DNA of 64,000 nt from Cavia porcellus (lineage: Eukaryota > Chordata > Mammalia > Rodentia > Caviidae). Under the pieces are notes generated by a model that searched no databases, was not told the DNA's origin, and saw nothing but the letters and a program-made list of their open reading frames with translations. Positions 46,429 through 56,880 of this stretch are shown here, piece by piece (within the stretch, counting starts at the first letter, position 1; each line of letters begins with the position of its first letter). A program made the translations under genes and the position numbers. The stretch is taken from the NCBI RefSeq assembly GCF_034190915.1, contig NW_026947506.1, positions 33,149,748-33,213,747 on the forward strand, written 5' to 3'.

Positions 46429-46974
46429 TGAATGGTTTTTAATTGTTGATACTGTGTCCTGCAAACTTACTAAATATACCAATTCTAGGGGTATATATGT
46501 ACAAGGTGTATAAATTCCTTAGGATTTTCTACCTGCAACATGTTGCCGTCTGTGAATAAAACGTCTACTTCTTCCTTCAGATCAGGATGTTATTTATTTA
46601 TTTAGCTTTATCCCAATGGATGGAGTGGGGAGAATGGATTTCTTTGCCTCGGTTCCAAGGGCTGGGGAAGTAGTCAATGTATTATGAGGTGTGCTCTCAG
46701 CTGTGGGTTTGTGCTTGTCTTCTTCAGCTGGGGGACGCCCCTTGCATACTTGTGTGTTGATGGCTTTTCATGAATGGGTGCTGAATTTTATCAAATGCCT
46801 TTTATGTGTCTTTTAGAGAAGATTTGCCATCTGAGTGTGCCATCTGGTGCCTGCAGGATCCTGATTGACAAAAAGCCTCACTTCAGAATTGCACGTCTGT
46901 GCCCGCGCTGGGTCCCTCATCTTCCTCGGCGAAGGATGGCGCTGATTTGGAATCTACTCTCCCAGCTTTAAAAT

Positions 46975-47305
46975 GATGTCCACCAGTAATATCTAAGTCT
47001 ACCCTCTTCAAGTGTGGACTGGCCTTAGAGACTCTTTCCTTTCAAATAGGATGCGGCAGAAATGATAGAATGTGGTTCCGGGGGTGGCACAGAGTGGGTC
47101 TGGAGGCTTCTGCTTACATCCTCTTTTGATCCCTCACTCTGGGGAAGCTGGCACTATATTATGGGATCCCTGAAGCACCTCCACAGGAAGGTCTATGGGG
47201 GCAACCTTGGTGACAGTGGTGAGATCCTCAGGCATCTGGCCACAGCCCCAGCTGACATCTGACTCCAGTCCACCGGCTGTCCTGAGCTGGATCCTTCCCA
47301 GGGAA
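46975..47305 (+). mobile_element. MLT-type LTR remnant
   Basis: 'ggactggccttagagactct', 'aggatgcggcagaaatgat', 'ctcactctggggaagctgg', 'cacagccccagctgacatct' match the order of an old MaLR-type LTR. Confidence 0.5.
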
Positions 47306-47592
47306 GCTGAGTTCCAGCCCCCACATAGCCTAAAATTCTTATGTCAAGCTACTCTGTGCTGGAGAGATTTGTTTCCCAGTGATTGAAAATGCAAGGACCA
47401 TTGCCACTTCCTCTGAGAATTTATTACATTCTGAACATGGGGGCCCTTTCGGAAGTGAGGTACTGGATGGGAAATAGTCCTCAGGAAGACAGCTTGGTGG
47501 ACACATGTATGAAGACACCTTGCAGGTGATGAGTGTGGCATGGCTGGGTCACTGTTGCTAGAGCGTCATCCTGGTGGCCCTTACTCAGTAGC

Positions 47593-47779
47593 ATTTTTAT
47601 TCTTTTCAGTAATGGGGATTGAACTCAGAGCCTTGGCATGGAACCACTTCTCCAGTCCTTATTTAAAATAATTTTGAGACGTTTATTGTTAAATTGTCCA
47701 TGATGGGATCGAACTTGTGATTTTCCTGCCTCAGTTTGTCAGAGTGCCAAGATTACAGGCCTGCACCACCACGGCCAGC
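47593..47779 (-). mobile_element. B1-ID dimer SINE
   Basis: 'taatggggattgaactcag' (ID); 'attttgagacgtttattg', 'aagattacaggcctgcacc' (B1). Confidence 0.85.
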
Positions 47780-48786
47780 ACAGTGCCATCTTGTGGAGAT
47801 CCTGCCTTCTCCCAGCATGCCAGGACTTTAATGATTTGTGTTCTGAGTAGGAATCCTGGGTCACACTCTTTCAGGACTGACCCGCTGCCCAGGAGGTGAT
47901 GTTGATACACATTCATCTCCCATCAGTTGCTCTTTCTAGAGTGCCCGCCAAGGGTGATGGACATACTCTGTATTCTGATCACATGGGGTGGGTGATCTGC
48001 TTTCTAATGACAAGCCCCTGCTTGGCCTCTTCTGTGGAAAGTTTCACCCAGGAGGACAGATCTGAAGCAATTGTGTCAGAGGTTATAGAAGCATTTACAC
48101 AGCAAGCAAGGTCTTGCTTAGCAATTCCGGGGGTTGGCGGGGAGAAGAATGATTTGCCACAAGCTGCCATCCTGTACTGTATCACACATACAAAGCTGAA
48201 TGTAAGTTTCTGCCTTCTGAGAAGAGACCAGTTGCCACTGATAAGCAGGAGGTCACCATCCATCCATTTGCATGCAAATTAAATCTGGGTTCCTCTTCTT
48301 GCAGGGGCAGGAAGGGTTGGTTGGTTGAGCTGAGAGGCAGTGAGCTCTTCTCAAGATGCCTTGTGCATTTGTCAGAACGTTTTAGATCCTTGCAATAGAA
48401 ACTCAACTCACCCCTGCATAGCCCAAGCAAAAACATTCTCGTCTGTCGAATCAAACCTCAAAGGTGGACATGGCTTTAGCTAAAAAGGGGGTGCAAATGC
48501 TATCTTCTATTTTTTCTGTTCTCTAAATTAAGTGCCTTCCTTCTCTGCCCATAAGGCAAAATCCATGGCAAACTGGAACTCACATCCAGTCCCCCTGCTA
48601 TGCCCTAGATCAAGCCATAGCCATTGCCAAAGTGAGCTGCTAATGGGTCACTTTCCATCTATTCCTGCTTCCTTGTGATTTATTCTCCATGTGATTTTCA
48701 CAGGTATCCTTTAAAAATGAGATCCGGGTTTCAGCCCTGCACTGCTGTGCATAGCCATCTCTCACTTTCAGAATAAACCCCCAAAT
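47780..48786. other. No gene recognised
   Basis: A 128-codon plus frame (47896-48282) and a 94-codon reverse frame overlap; neither resembles a known family. Confidence 0.4.
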
Positions 48787-48961
48787 CTAGCTGGATTTCG
48801 TGGTGCACACTGGTAATCTCAGCACTCTGGGAAGCTGAGGCAGGAGAATGGAAAGTCTGAGTCCAACTCAGACAATTGAGTGACTTAGTGAGACCTCAGA
48901 AATGGGCTGGAGGTGTACCTCAGTGTGAAGGGCCTGGCTTCAATGCCCAGTACAAACAAAC
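48787..48961 (+). mobile_element. B1-ID dimer SINE
   Basis: 'tagctggatttcgtggtgca', 'cagcactctgggaagctga', ID part 'ggctggaggtgtacctcagt', 'cttcaatgcccagtac'. Confidence 0.86.
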
Positions 48962-49749
48962 GAATATCCAAATTCTGATGAGCGGCATGATGCCACTCAA
49001 CCTATCTCTCTCCCTTTTCTGCAGCCATTTTATCTTTGGTATTTTACTCCTTGGCCACTCGCTCCTTCTGACTCTGTGGCCTTAGCATGGATCATTTCCT
49101 TTGCCTGGCATTTCTTTCTTCCTCCTTTACCAAGCGAGTTCCCCTCACTAGTCTGAGAGCTTTCAAAGACTTCCAGGAATATGTTGGCATTTCTCCTTAG
49201 CTCACCTTCCCTTGACTGTGGGTGACACTTAGAGAGGTTCTTCCAGTGCACAGGACATGATGAAAGTGACATCTGTGGCTTCTGAGCTAGCTCATCTAGG
49301 CATGGTGCCACCTTCCCCATTTTCTATCCCGGAACACCTCCTTGATGCAGCACTAGCTGCCACACTGCCAGGACACTTTTCCTCCGGAGGAGCCCATGTG
49401 GTGAGGGACCCAGCCCTCCTACCCATGGCCACGTGGCCCTTGATGATCTGGAGGTGACACCTGCAGCCCCACACACCTTCAGATGCTGCTGCTATTTCCG
49501 GCTCCTAAGTGTGGGGTTAATTCACAACATAGCAATGAACAACAGATATAGTAACACTACTCTTACATTATTGTCTCTCATGGCAATTATGTTGTGTACA
49601 GTTAAATAATTAGCTGTGGGATTCATTGTTTAGAAGGGTCTGTAGCTGCCCCTGCTCTGGCCTCAGAATACCACCTGGGCAAACAGCAACTAGTGAGCAG
49701 TTGAGCCTGTAGAGGAGGCAGTTCAATGAAAAACAGAAAGCTCACTGGG
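48962..49749. other. No gene recognised; possible LTR end near 49510
   Basis: 'gtggggttaattcacaacat' and 'agcaatgaacaacagatat' look like a worn MaLR LTR terminus; the rest is unassigned. Confidence 0.3.
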
Positions 49750-49928
49750 TTGGGATGTCCTGGGAATTGAACCCAGAACTTCCACACTGAATTACATCTC
49801 CAGCCCTCCTTATTTTTATTTTGACACAGAGTCTCACCATATTTTCTAGGTGGGACTCAAACTTGCAATCCTCCTGACTTAGTCTCCCTGAGTGCTGGGA
49901 TTCTAGAGTTGTGCTACCATGACCAGCT
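49750..49928 (-). mobile_element. B1-ID dimer SINE
   Basis: 'tgggaattgaacccagaact' and 'attacatctccagccc' (ID); 'cacagagtctcaccatat', 'agtgctgggattctagag' (B1). Confidence 0.86.
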
Positions 49929-50221
49929 TGAAGTCTATCATTTTTATACTCCCTTTGTTTCTAAGACAAAAATCATTTTCTATAACTGTCATGCAATAGA
50001 CATTATTTGAAGTCAGTAAAATATCTCTCGTACACATTAAAATATGTGCATTTCCAACAAAAATATGTCACTTCTGTCAGTTCTCCTTCTGTGCTGATGT
50101 TTTCAGCATTAAACAAATAAAAACTCCAACTGGCCACAACAAATGGTGGAATTAAAGTAGCTCCAATTCTGTTTCTTTGTCTTCACAAGAACTGATTATT
50201 TCAGGTCTGTTGCTTAAACAT

Positions 50222-50405
50222 GAGTCAGGCATGGTGGTGTAGATCTATAATCCCAACATTCCAGGAGGCTGAGACAGGCAGAGTGCAAGTTTGAGCCCAG
50301 CCTGGGGAATTTAGAGACTTAGTGAGACTCCTTCTTAAAATTTAAAAAGCTCCAGGGATGTAGGTCAGTATGAAGGCCCTGCATTTCCATCCCCAGTACA
50401 GAAAA
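50222..50405 (+). mobile_element. B1-ID dimer SINE
   Basis: 'gagtcaggcatggtggtgta', 'aggaggctgagacaggcaga', ID part 'tccagggatgtaggtcagt' and 'catccccagtac'. Confidence 0.86.
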
Positions 50406-50766
50406 CTACCATCACAACAAAACAAAGCATCCCAGAAATGTGTAAAGCACAGGACTGGAGATCTGAACTGAGGTCTAGAGGATCCAAATCAGACCTTGGT
50501 GTTCTTGATCTTCCTCTTCACATAATCCCATCCAGCTGAACCCTGCGCTGGGGCAGGGGGTGTCCTCCAAATTAACATTCACAGGGAATGCAAAGGTTAA
50601 GCAGACAGGCTGTACAACATGCTCCTGGGGAACTATGTCATTAAAGCTCAACAGCAACCGCAGCAATCTTGTAGGAGTTAGACCAAGGAGAGATGCAGGC
50701 ACCATCCCTGAGGCTGTGTAAGACTGCTGTACATTGCACATGCTGAGAATAAAAAGCAGGCAGACT

Positions 50767-51350
50767 TTGTTTTTGTAATAATGGGGATTAAACACAGAGC
50801 CACTGCATTGAGCTACATCTCTACCTCAATTTTTACCTTTTACTTGACAGAGTATCTTGCTAACCTGCTAAATCGCCCAGTGTCTTGGTGAGGAAAATTT
50901 TATTTTAGCTTACAATTTGTAGAGGTTTCAGTTCATGCCTGCCTGCCTGCTGGCTCCAAGGCAGGGAGGCATGGCAGAGGTGCATTGTATAAGAGAAACA
51001 GTATGTTGTAGGGCAGGCAGAAAGCAGCCAGCAGCACTGAGCCTTCCTTTCCCTTTTTATTCCTTTCAGTCTAAAAGCTTATTGGTTGGCACCACTTACA
51101 CCCAGGTTGGACCTTCCCATCATTGATACCTAAAACCATGCTAAACTACTAAGTGGACTACTCCAGTTATCACAGATCTTTAATTTAGTTTCACACATCT
51201 GTGACCCAGCCATCTCCCAAAAACCCCACTTATTAGTACATGAGGTTTTGTGGGGATGTCAAGATATTAGCCATAACACCCAGGTTGAGATCCTCCTACT
51301 CCACCTTCCCAAAGTGCTTGGATTACAGGTATGCACTACCATACCAAGCT
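50767..51350 (-). mobile_element. B1-ID dimer SINE split by an LTR
   Basis: Left piece 50767-50880 holds the ID part and the start of B1 ('taatggggattaaacacag', 'gctaaatcgcccag'). Right piece 51279-51350 continues B1 ('cccaggttgagatcctcc', 'gtgcttggattacaggtat'). The two pieces are consecutive in the SINE once the LTR at 50881-51278 is removed. Confidence 0.85.
50881..51278 (-). mobile_element. MaLR-type solo LTR inserted in a SINE
   Basis: 398 bases, TG at the start and CA at the end, with the 5-base target cccag repeated at 50876-50880 and 51279-51283. Reverse text 'aggaaaattttattttagct' and 'gatattagccataaca' suits rodent MT/ORR1-like MaLR LTRs. Non-coding LTR only. Confidence 0.78.
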
Positions 51351-52739
51351 AAGAGCAGCTGGACTCTTAGCTGGTTTTATTACTGTTTTAAGATTCTTCA
51401 CAGATAAAGCATCCCTTATTGCAGGCTGCATGTCAATGGATCCCCAGAAGTGGCCCAGTGGTAGGTGTCCATCTGTCCTGTGTCCACTGCAGCCTTCTCT
51501 GGGGTTGGAGCTTTGAGCTGAGGAAAGTCAGGCCAGCAACAGCACTGACCCTCAGAAAAAACTGTGGGTTTGTGAAAAAAAACTTTGGATGTTGTCAGGT
51601 TATAGCTCCGTTGCCTATACAGAGTCTTTAAAATTCATTTAAATATTTCAAATAGTCTCTAAATTATTTAGAATTCATAAATTTGGAACAGTAACAAGAT
51701 CATAAAAGAAAAACCTCACTCCCAACCAATAGGACACATAACTGACTTATTTATATGTTTATCATTTATTTCCATTTCCCACCTGGATAGTCTCCAGAGA
51801 TTTGATTTCTTGTTTCCTGGAGAATCTAAAGACAGAAAGCAGAATTCAGTGTTAAATAATCTTTACTCTATATCTGTTCAAACTACCTGCAAGACACTAG
51901 TCATTTGTCCTTATGCACAAACATCAATCCAGGGAGCATGAAATTTTAACTACCAATAAATATTCCAACATCTGCGTACATGGAGCATCTAATTCCAGCA
52001 TCAAAATGCAGATAGGCATGAACAGATATCTGAATTTATGACAAAAGGAATCATATCTGGAAGTCCCTCCCAGAAAGGTGGGACAGGCTGGGTGTAAAGT
52101 ATTTGAGATCTTGCCTGCTTCTGTCTGCCCATTTCAACCAGGTTGGTCCCTATAATCTTGTTTAATTAATAACAAACATAGCAGCATTATTTTCCATTTG
52201 AATTATGTTTGAAATGAGATGGTTGGATGCTTCTTATAAAAATGCTTTGAAAAATAAACCACGTCAGAAATGAGTGATTTATTATCACTCAGAATGCTGG
52301 CAGGGGAAATCTTGGAAGAGGAGAGAATTGATGTTGCTTCCCGGGGCATTTCTGCTGCAGAGCCAGTCCAATTTGCTCTCTTCCTGGGCCCAGGCATGGG
52401 GTGGATTTTGCATGAGACGCTCCTCTCCATTCTCAAGCCTCCTTCCTTCCTTCTGCCTGGTGTCTTTCTAGGCCTCTGGAGGCTACACATGTCTCATAGT
52501 GCAGAGCTAGGCAGAGGGTGTGTAAGAGAGAGTTAGATTTCCCTGACCCTCCCAGCTGCACACCCTTGTCCTCTCCTGGTTGCCAAAGTCCCTGGCCAGG
52601 TGAGTGGAGCTCTCGGTGGAAGACTTTGAATATATTGCAGCTTGACCTACTAAGCCAAGCTTCCTGAATAGATTCTGCCCAGATCACAGGGTAGCACTGT
52701 TCTCAGTTATTTGCTGTGTTAGAAATGCAAGTGATTGTT
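51351..52739. other. No gene recognised
   Basis: AT-rich, then moderate GC after 52300. Frames of 88-95 codons overlap on both strands at 52203-52536. Confidence 0.4.
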
Positions 52740-52888
52740 TATTAGATGCTTGCTATGTGCCTACCTGCTTCTAAGTCTTTAACAGGCACTGTCACATTTA
52801 ATCTTCAGAACAGCTGGTGTACATAGAATTCTCATAGATGAGAAAACCAAGGCTCACAGAAAGCAGAAGGCCAAGTCAGGTAGGAAAT
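52740..52888 (-). mobile_element. MIR SINE
   Basis: 'gcttgctatgtgcctacctg', 'cacatttaatcttcagaac', 'gatgagaaaaccaaggctca': reverse MIR. Confidence 0.6.
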
Positions 52889-52895
52889 CAGTCAA

Positions 52896-52990
52896 GCTGG
52901 GAGTGTAGCTTAGTGGTAGAGCACTTGCCTAACATGCACAAGGCCCTGGGTTCCAATTCCACTACACAAAACCCCAAATCAAACAATAAC
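52896..52990 (+). mobile_element. ID SINE
   Basis: 'gctgggagtgtagcttagtg', 'gtagagcacttgcctaacat', 'aaggccctgggttccaattc'. Close to the tRNA-like ancestor of ID, with a fuller A box-to-B box segment than the ID halves of the dimers. Confidence 0.8.
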
Positions 52991-53070
52991 AGAACCTACA
53001 AAAGCCCCAAACCTAGTATGATTCTAGAACTTTTATTCTTAGACATTTCAATTCTTAGACATTTCGAGAC

Positions 53071-53287
53071 TTATTTACTTATTTGCAGTACTGTGGATTA
53101 AACTTGGGGCCTTTACACTGCGCTGTATCCTCAGGCTTTTATTTTTTAGGTTTATCTTTTTATCTTGAGACAGTATCATGTTGAGTTACTAAGTTGTCCT
53201 GGCTGGGCTACAACTTGCCATACTCCTGCCTCAGCCTCCCCAAGTGCTGGGGTTCCATGTGTATATCGTGTATATCACTATGCCTGG
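53071..53287 (-). mobile_element. B1-ID dimer SINE
   Basis: 'agtactgtggattaaacttg' (ID); 'cttgagacagtatcatgttg', 'tgcctcagcctccccaagtg' (B1). Confidence 0.85.
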
Positions 53288-53315
53288 ATACTTATCATAA
53301 TTGATAATAATTCTG

Positions 53316-53476
53316 GCCAGGCGTGGTGGCACATGTCTATAAGCCCAGCACTCAGGAGACTGGGGCTGGCTGATCATTGCAAATTGGAGAACAGCGTAGG
53401 CTACAAAGTGAGTGCATGGCCAGCTTGAACTGCATAAAAAGACCCTGTCTCAAAAAGACAAAAGCAAAAACAAATA
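53316..53476 (+). mobile_element. Monomeric B1 SINE with internal duplication
   Basis: 'gccaggcgtggtggcacatg', 'cccagcactcaggagact', 'gcgtaggctacaaagtgag', 'catggccagcttgaactgc', 'ccctgtctcaaaaagac'. Longer than the B1 half of the dimers and without ID. Perfect 12-base target duplication ataataattctg at 53304-53315 and 53477-53488. Confidence 0.88.
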
Positions 53477-53560
53477 ATAATAATTCTGAACTCTATATAT
53501 GACCCTGCTTCTTTGACTCCCCATAGGATGTGCTGGATGAGGATTTTTGTTCTCCTTAGG

Positions 53561-53650
53561 TTTTTGTTTGGTTTGTGGTGCTGGGGATAGAACCCAGGGC
53601 GCTGTGCATGTCAGGCAAGCAGTCTGCCACCGAGTACCTCCTCCCAGCCC
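53561..53650 (-). mobile_element. ID SINE
   Basis: 'ggtgctggggatagaaccca', 'gcaagcagtctgccaccgag', 'cctcctcccagccc': reverse ID. Confidence 0.78.
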
Positions 53651-54473
53651 TGCAGTCTTCCTTTGGCAGTTGAGGAAACAGACCTAGTGGCTGAAGTCTG
53701 TGTCTAAGGAAAGTCTTAGCGCCAACGTGGAGCAGATCCTCCCACATTCATAGCTCATTCTCGACATACTCGTGAGGAGTCACCCTGCTACATATAACTA
53801 CAGGAGGGTGATGGGCGGAGGTCCAGGTGGCAAGGTCTCAGGATGAGACGACCCCTTGAAGTTTCAGACTGGTTATGTTTGCTCCCTGCTCTGGCTTCCT
53901 TCCCTCTGCTGCATGTTATGTCTTTACCTAGAGTTGAATCACAGTGTCATGAATGCCCCCCACTCAGACTGTACAATCAGGAAGAAAAGCTTGGTGGTCT
54001 CAGATGTGGGAGAGGACGTGAGGGGAAAGGAAACCCTCATGCTCCCTTGGTAGGACTGCAAATTGATCCAGCTTCTCTGGAGTGCGGCCTGGCCGTGTCC
54101 AGTGAAGTTGAAAAGGTGCAAAGCCCATGACTCGGATGCTCTGTGAACATGAGATTGACTGAGAATGCTCTGTGTCACAAGAAAGGAGTGGGTGGAGGCC
54201 GCCTCCAGGGCCATCAACTGGCAAAGACAAGGAACCAGAAGATGTCTATGTGCAGTGGAAGTAAATAAGCTAGGGATCAGAGCACACAGGCAGTCCCTAG
54301 TACATGACATGGAGGACATCAAGAAAGTTCTAGGCACACTCCAGCAGCCCCAATGGTAGCACCATAGATTGTTCATGAATTTGCCCAACAAAAACCTGAG
54401 GGACCCCTCCCCAACTCAAAAGGTGAGAGGAAGTGGTCTTGTGGGTGGAGAAAAGCTCATTATTTGATCTGTA
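53651..54473. other. No gene recognised
   Basis: 150-codon reverse frame at 53939-54391 overlaps plus-strand frames; no domain visible. Confidence 0.4.
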
Positions 54474-54660
54474 CTTTTTCCCTTTTGTGGCCCTGGGGAT
54501 TCGGCCCAAGGCCTTTACACTGAGCTATATGCCCAGTCCATTTTATGTTAAGACAGAGTCTCACTAAGTCACTAACTCGCTCAAGCTGGGCTCTAACTTG
54601 TGATTCTCTTGCCTCAGCTTCCCAGAGTGCTGAGATTACAGACACGTGCCATGTGCTAGG
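54474..54660 (-). mobile_element. B1-ID dimer SINE
   Basis: 'ctggggattcggcccaagg', 'cactgagctatatgcccag' (ID); 'agacagagtctcactaagt', 'cagagtgctgagattacag' (B1). Confidence 0.86.
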
Positions 54661-55691
54661 ATCATAATGATTTGCTTATCATACATTTTTTAAAAAAAGA
54701 AACCCAAAAAGGAAACTGTTGGCATTTTGGGATACAAGAACCTGGGAATTTGTTTTTTAATTCTGTGTTGTTTTCTTAGATCTCTTCATCATATAAAGAC
54801 CAATGAAAACTTCCACACTGTATTCATATGGCTCTCTGTGTCCAAGGGCAGTGAGCTGTTTAGGGGGCAGGCTGATAGCAGAAGGAGACAGAAGTGATCT
54901 TTAGACAAGTGACTTTCCTACCAACGCTCTTCCCACATGTGCAGAAAGAGGCTGGCTGCCCTTGCCGTTGCATCCAAGAGGCCTGCTTAAAAACCTCGGG
55001 ACAGAGCAGCCACTATTGATTAACATATCTGTGGAGGCGGGTGAAAAGCAAGTCAATCAATAAATGCATTTCTTCTGTCCCTGACCTCAGATAATGCATG
55101 TGCTGATTAAGGGGCTTGTCACTTATTTTTAAAAGCTGTGTTAAATATTAATTATGAGTCACATGGCCTGACCCCTGGAGAGGCCACCATCCCCTTCCCT
55201 TAGGGTCCTGTGGGCTGGGCAGGTGTCCCCACCATGACTACCCCTGGGAAACCGGGTGGATTTAGACTGGAATCACTATGCTTTTGTCCTCTTCATCAGC
55301 ATAACTGTGGACAGGACAATTCTGGACACAGAATCCAGTGTTCCAACAGGCGGAACTCATAATATTAGTGAGAATTTTAAAAATTTTTGTTCTTAATCAG
55401 AGAATTAAAATAGCTCCTTCTCACTTCTTTGGCCCAACCCTCTCTCTGCCTTGCCAGATTCAGTTGAGGGTCTTGATAGGTTACCTTCTAGTTAGTATTC
55501 CTGCCGCTCCTCTCTAGAATGCTTGAGAATCATTTTATTTTAAAAACCATTTCTTCCCCTCATTCCCACAAGGGAAGTCTGAGCCATGAGCTTAGTTTTA
55601 AAAGGGAGGAGGAATTTGGGAGACCCGTTTGAGATTCCACGCTCTGGTCTTGGCCGAAGTCTGAGTGCTCAAGTGGGGAGGAATTTCTTTC
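54661..55691. other. No gene; repeat-free block at 55000-55180
   Basis: 55000-55180 includes 'ctattgattaacatatctg', 'gtgctgattaaggggctt' and 'aatattaattatgagtcaca', a cluster of homeodomain-like words. Candidate regulatory element by appearance. Confidence 0.35.
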
Positions 55692-55842
55692 TTTCTTTTT
55701 TTTTTTTAATTTTATTTAAGGAGAAAAAAAAAGCAGAGAAAGGGTACAAGTTATACAGATTTACAGAAAAAATAAACAGTAGGAAATCACTAGTTAATGG
55801 ATTACATATTGTCATCTTAGAAATAATTATTCAAGTCAACCC
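55692..55842 (-). mobile_element. 5'-truncated half-L1-type 3' end, reverse strand
   Basis: Starts with a T-run, then 'aattttatttaaggaga', 'gggtacaagttatacagat', 'gtaggaaatcactagttaat' and 'ggattacatattgtcatctt'. This is the reverse complement of 45395-45546. Match is very close (I see only scattered differences), so this copy is younger than the one at 4003. I could not identify a target-site duplication. Confidence 0.8.
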
Positions 55843-56039
55843 GTTCCCTTCCTTTGCTCTCTTTACACTGTGCTCCACGGATCTCTGCCATGTTAGAGTT
55901 AAAAACCAAAAATATTTCAGTAACAGCATCTTTTCTAACACATGAGGATCCTGGAGCCTACGAGGACATCCAGCTAGGAGCTGTCCTTGGGTGTCCTAAC
56001 GCGCTCCAAAGGGTCCTGGCCACTCCATCCCTTCCCTAC

Positions 56040-56140
56040 TGGATTGAACACTGTCCCCTCAAAATTCATATCCACCTGGAACCTCAGAATGTGACCTTCT
56101 TTAGAAATAGTGCCTTGCAAATATGATTAGCCAGGTGAAG
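56040..56140 (+). mobile_element. MLT1-type LTR 5' part
   Basis: 'tggattgaacactgtcccct', 'caaaattcatatccacc', 'cctcagaatgtgaccttct', 'agtgccttgcaaatatgat': MLT1-like order; then lost. Confidence 0.6.
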
Positions 56141-56605
56141 CAGTGTTCACTACCTAACGTTTCAGTTGTCTTTTGCATGTCAGCTCCTACTGCTGTGCTG
56201 GTTGGCCTCTCAAACTGTTTTCCTAAACTGTTTTCCTGTGCTTCCAAATCTTCTATGTGTAAATGGGTCACCTGTGTACACTGTCCTATTGCAGACTCTG
56301 ATGCCACAGCTCTGGGTGGCCTCTGATGCTTCACATTTAACCAGCTCCCAGTGATGTCCAGGACTCCAGTTTGAGTAGCTCAGGTTTCATATTAACTCTG
56401 GCCCATCAGTGACTTCTTAGTTCACTTCTGTGAAACTGAAAATTTATTGAGACCCCTTAGGGGCTGAGAGCATACTGAGGACCTGTGAGGACATAAACAG
56501 AAACTTCGGGCATCGCAATGTTACATCTTTTCATCATGTGGATTTTCATTCCTCTCTACATTTGGGAGATTTGAAATTTCCTTTGTGATATGGAAATGTC
56601 CAGAG

Positions 56606-56776
56606 AGCTACTCCGGGAGGCTGAGGCAAGAGGAGCATGAGTCCAAGTCCAGCCAGACAACATAGTGACTAACAAAGGCCTTATCTCAAAATAAAAATAA
56701 GAAGGACTAGAACACAGCTCAGTGACAAGACCCGGGGTTCAATTCCCAGGACCCCTCCCGCCCCCAAAAAAAGCAT
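56606..56776 (+). mobile_element. B1-ID dimer SINE, 5'-truncated
   Basis: Starts within B1: 'ctactccgggaggctgagg'; ID part 'actagaacacagctcagtg', 'gttcaattcccaggacc', short A-tail. Confidence 0.83.
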
Positions 56777-56848
56777 TCAGAGAGAATTCCTTGGCAGTCT
56801 CTTAGACCTTTGTATAAATAAATATTTTGAACATAATAATCAGGTTAC

Positions 56849-56880
56849 TATCATAAAGAATTATTTAATTCTTTATGATA
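56849..56880. repeat. Perfect 15-base inverted repeat
   Basis: Arms tatcataaagaatta and taattctttatgata around a 2-base spacer. Could form a hairpin or cruciform; AT-rich. No element identified. Confidence 0.85.

Larger units (their letters stand above)
42325..46830 (-). mobile_element. Old antisense L1 ORF2 fragment hosting the half-L1 and two SINEs
   Basis: The flanks of the half-L1 read as the reverse complement of L1 ORF2. On the left, 42330-42398 resembles the '...cattgaattgccttggcatcttt' portion. On the right, 45563-45972 carries the '...ggattttaatagggatggcattcaat' portion, and the text continues at 46159-46336 and 46429-46830. The frame is broken by many stops and indels. Insertions: half-L1 at 42399-45546, B1-ID dimer at 45973-46158, ID at 46337-46428. 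The older age follows from its being the host of three others and from its decay. Confidence 0.75.

Noticed and set aside
33401..51278. Possible endogenous retrovirus with internal genes
   Set aside because: Only solitary LTRs of MaLR/ERVL type are seen; no gag, pol or env text between them.
52896..52970. tRNA-like sequence
   Set aside because: Has A and B box text but is an ID SINE; tail and neighbours do not fold as a functional tRNA gene.
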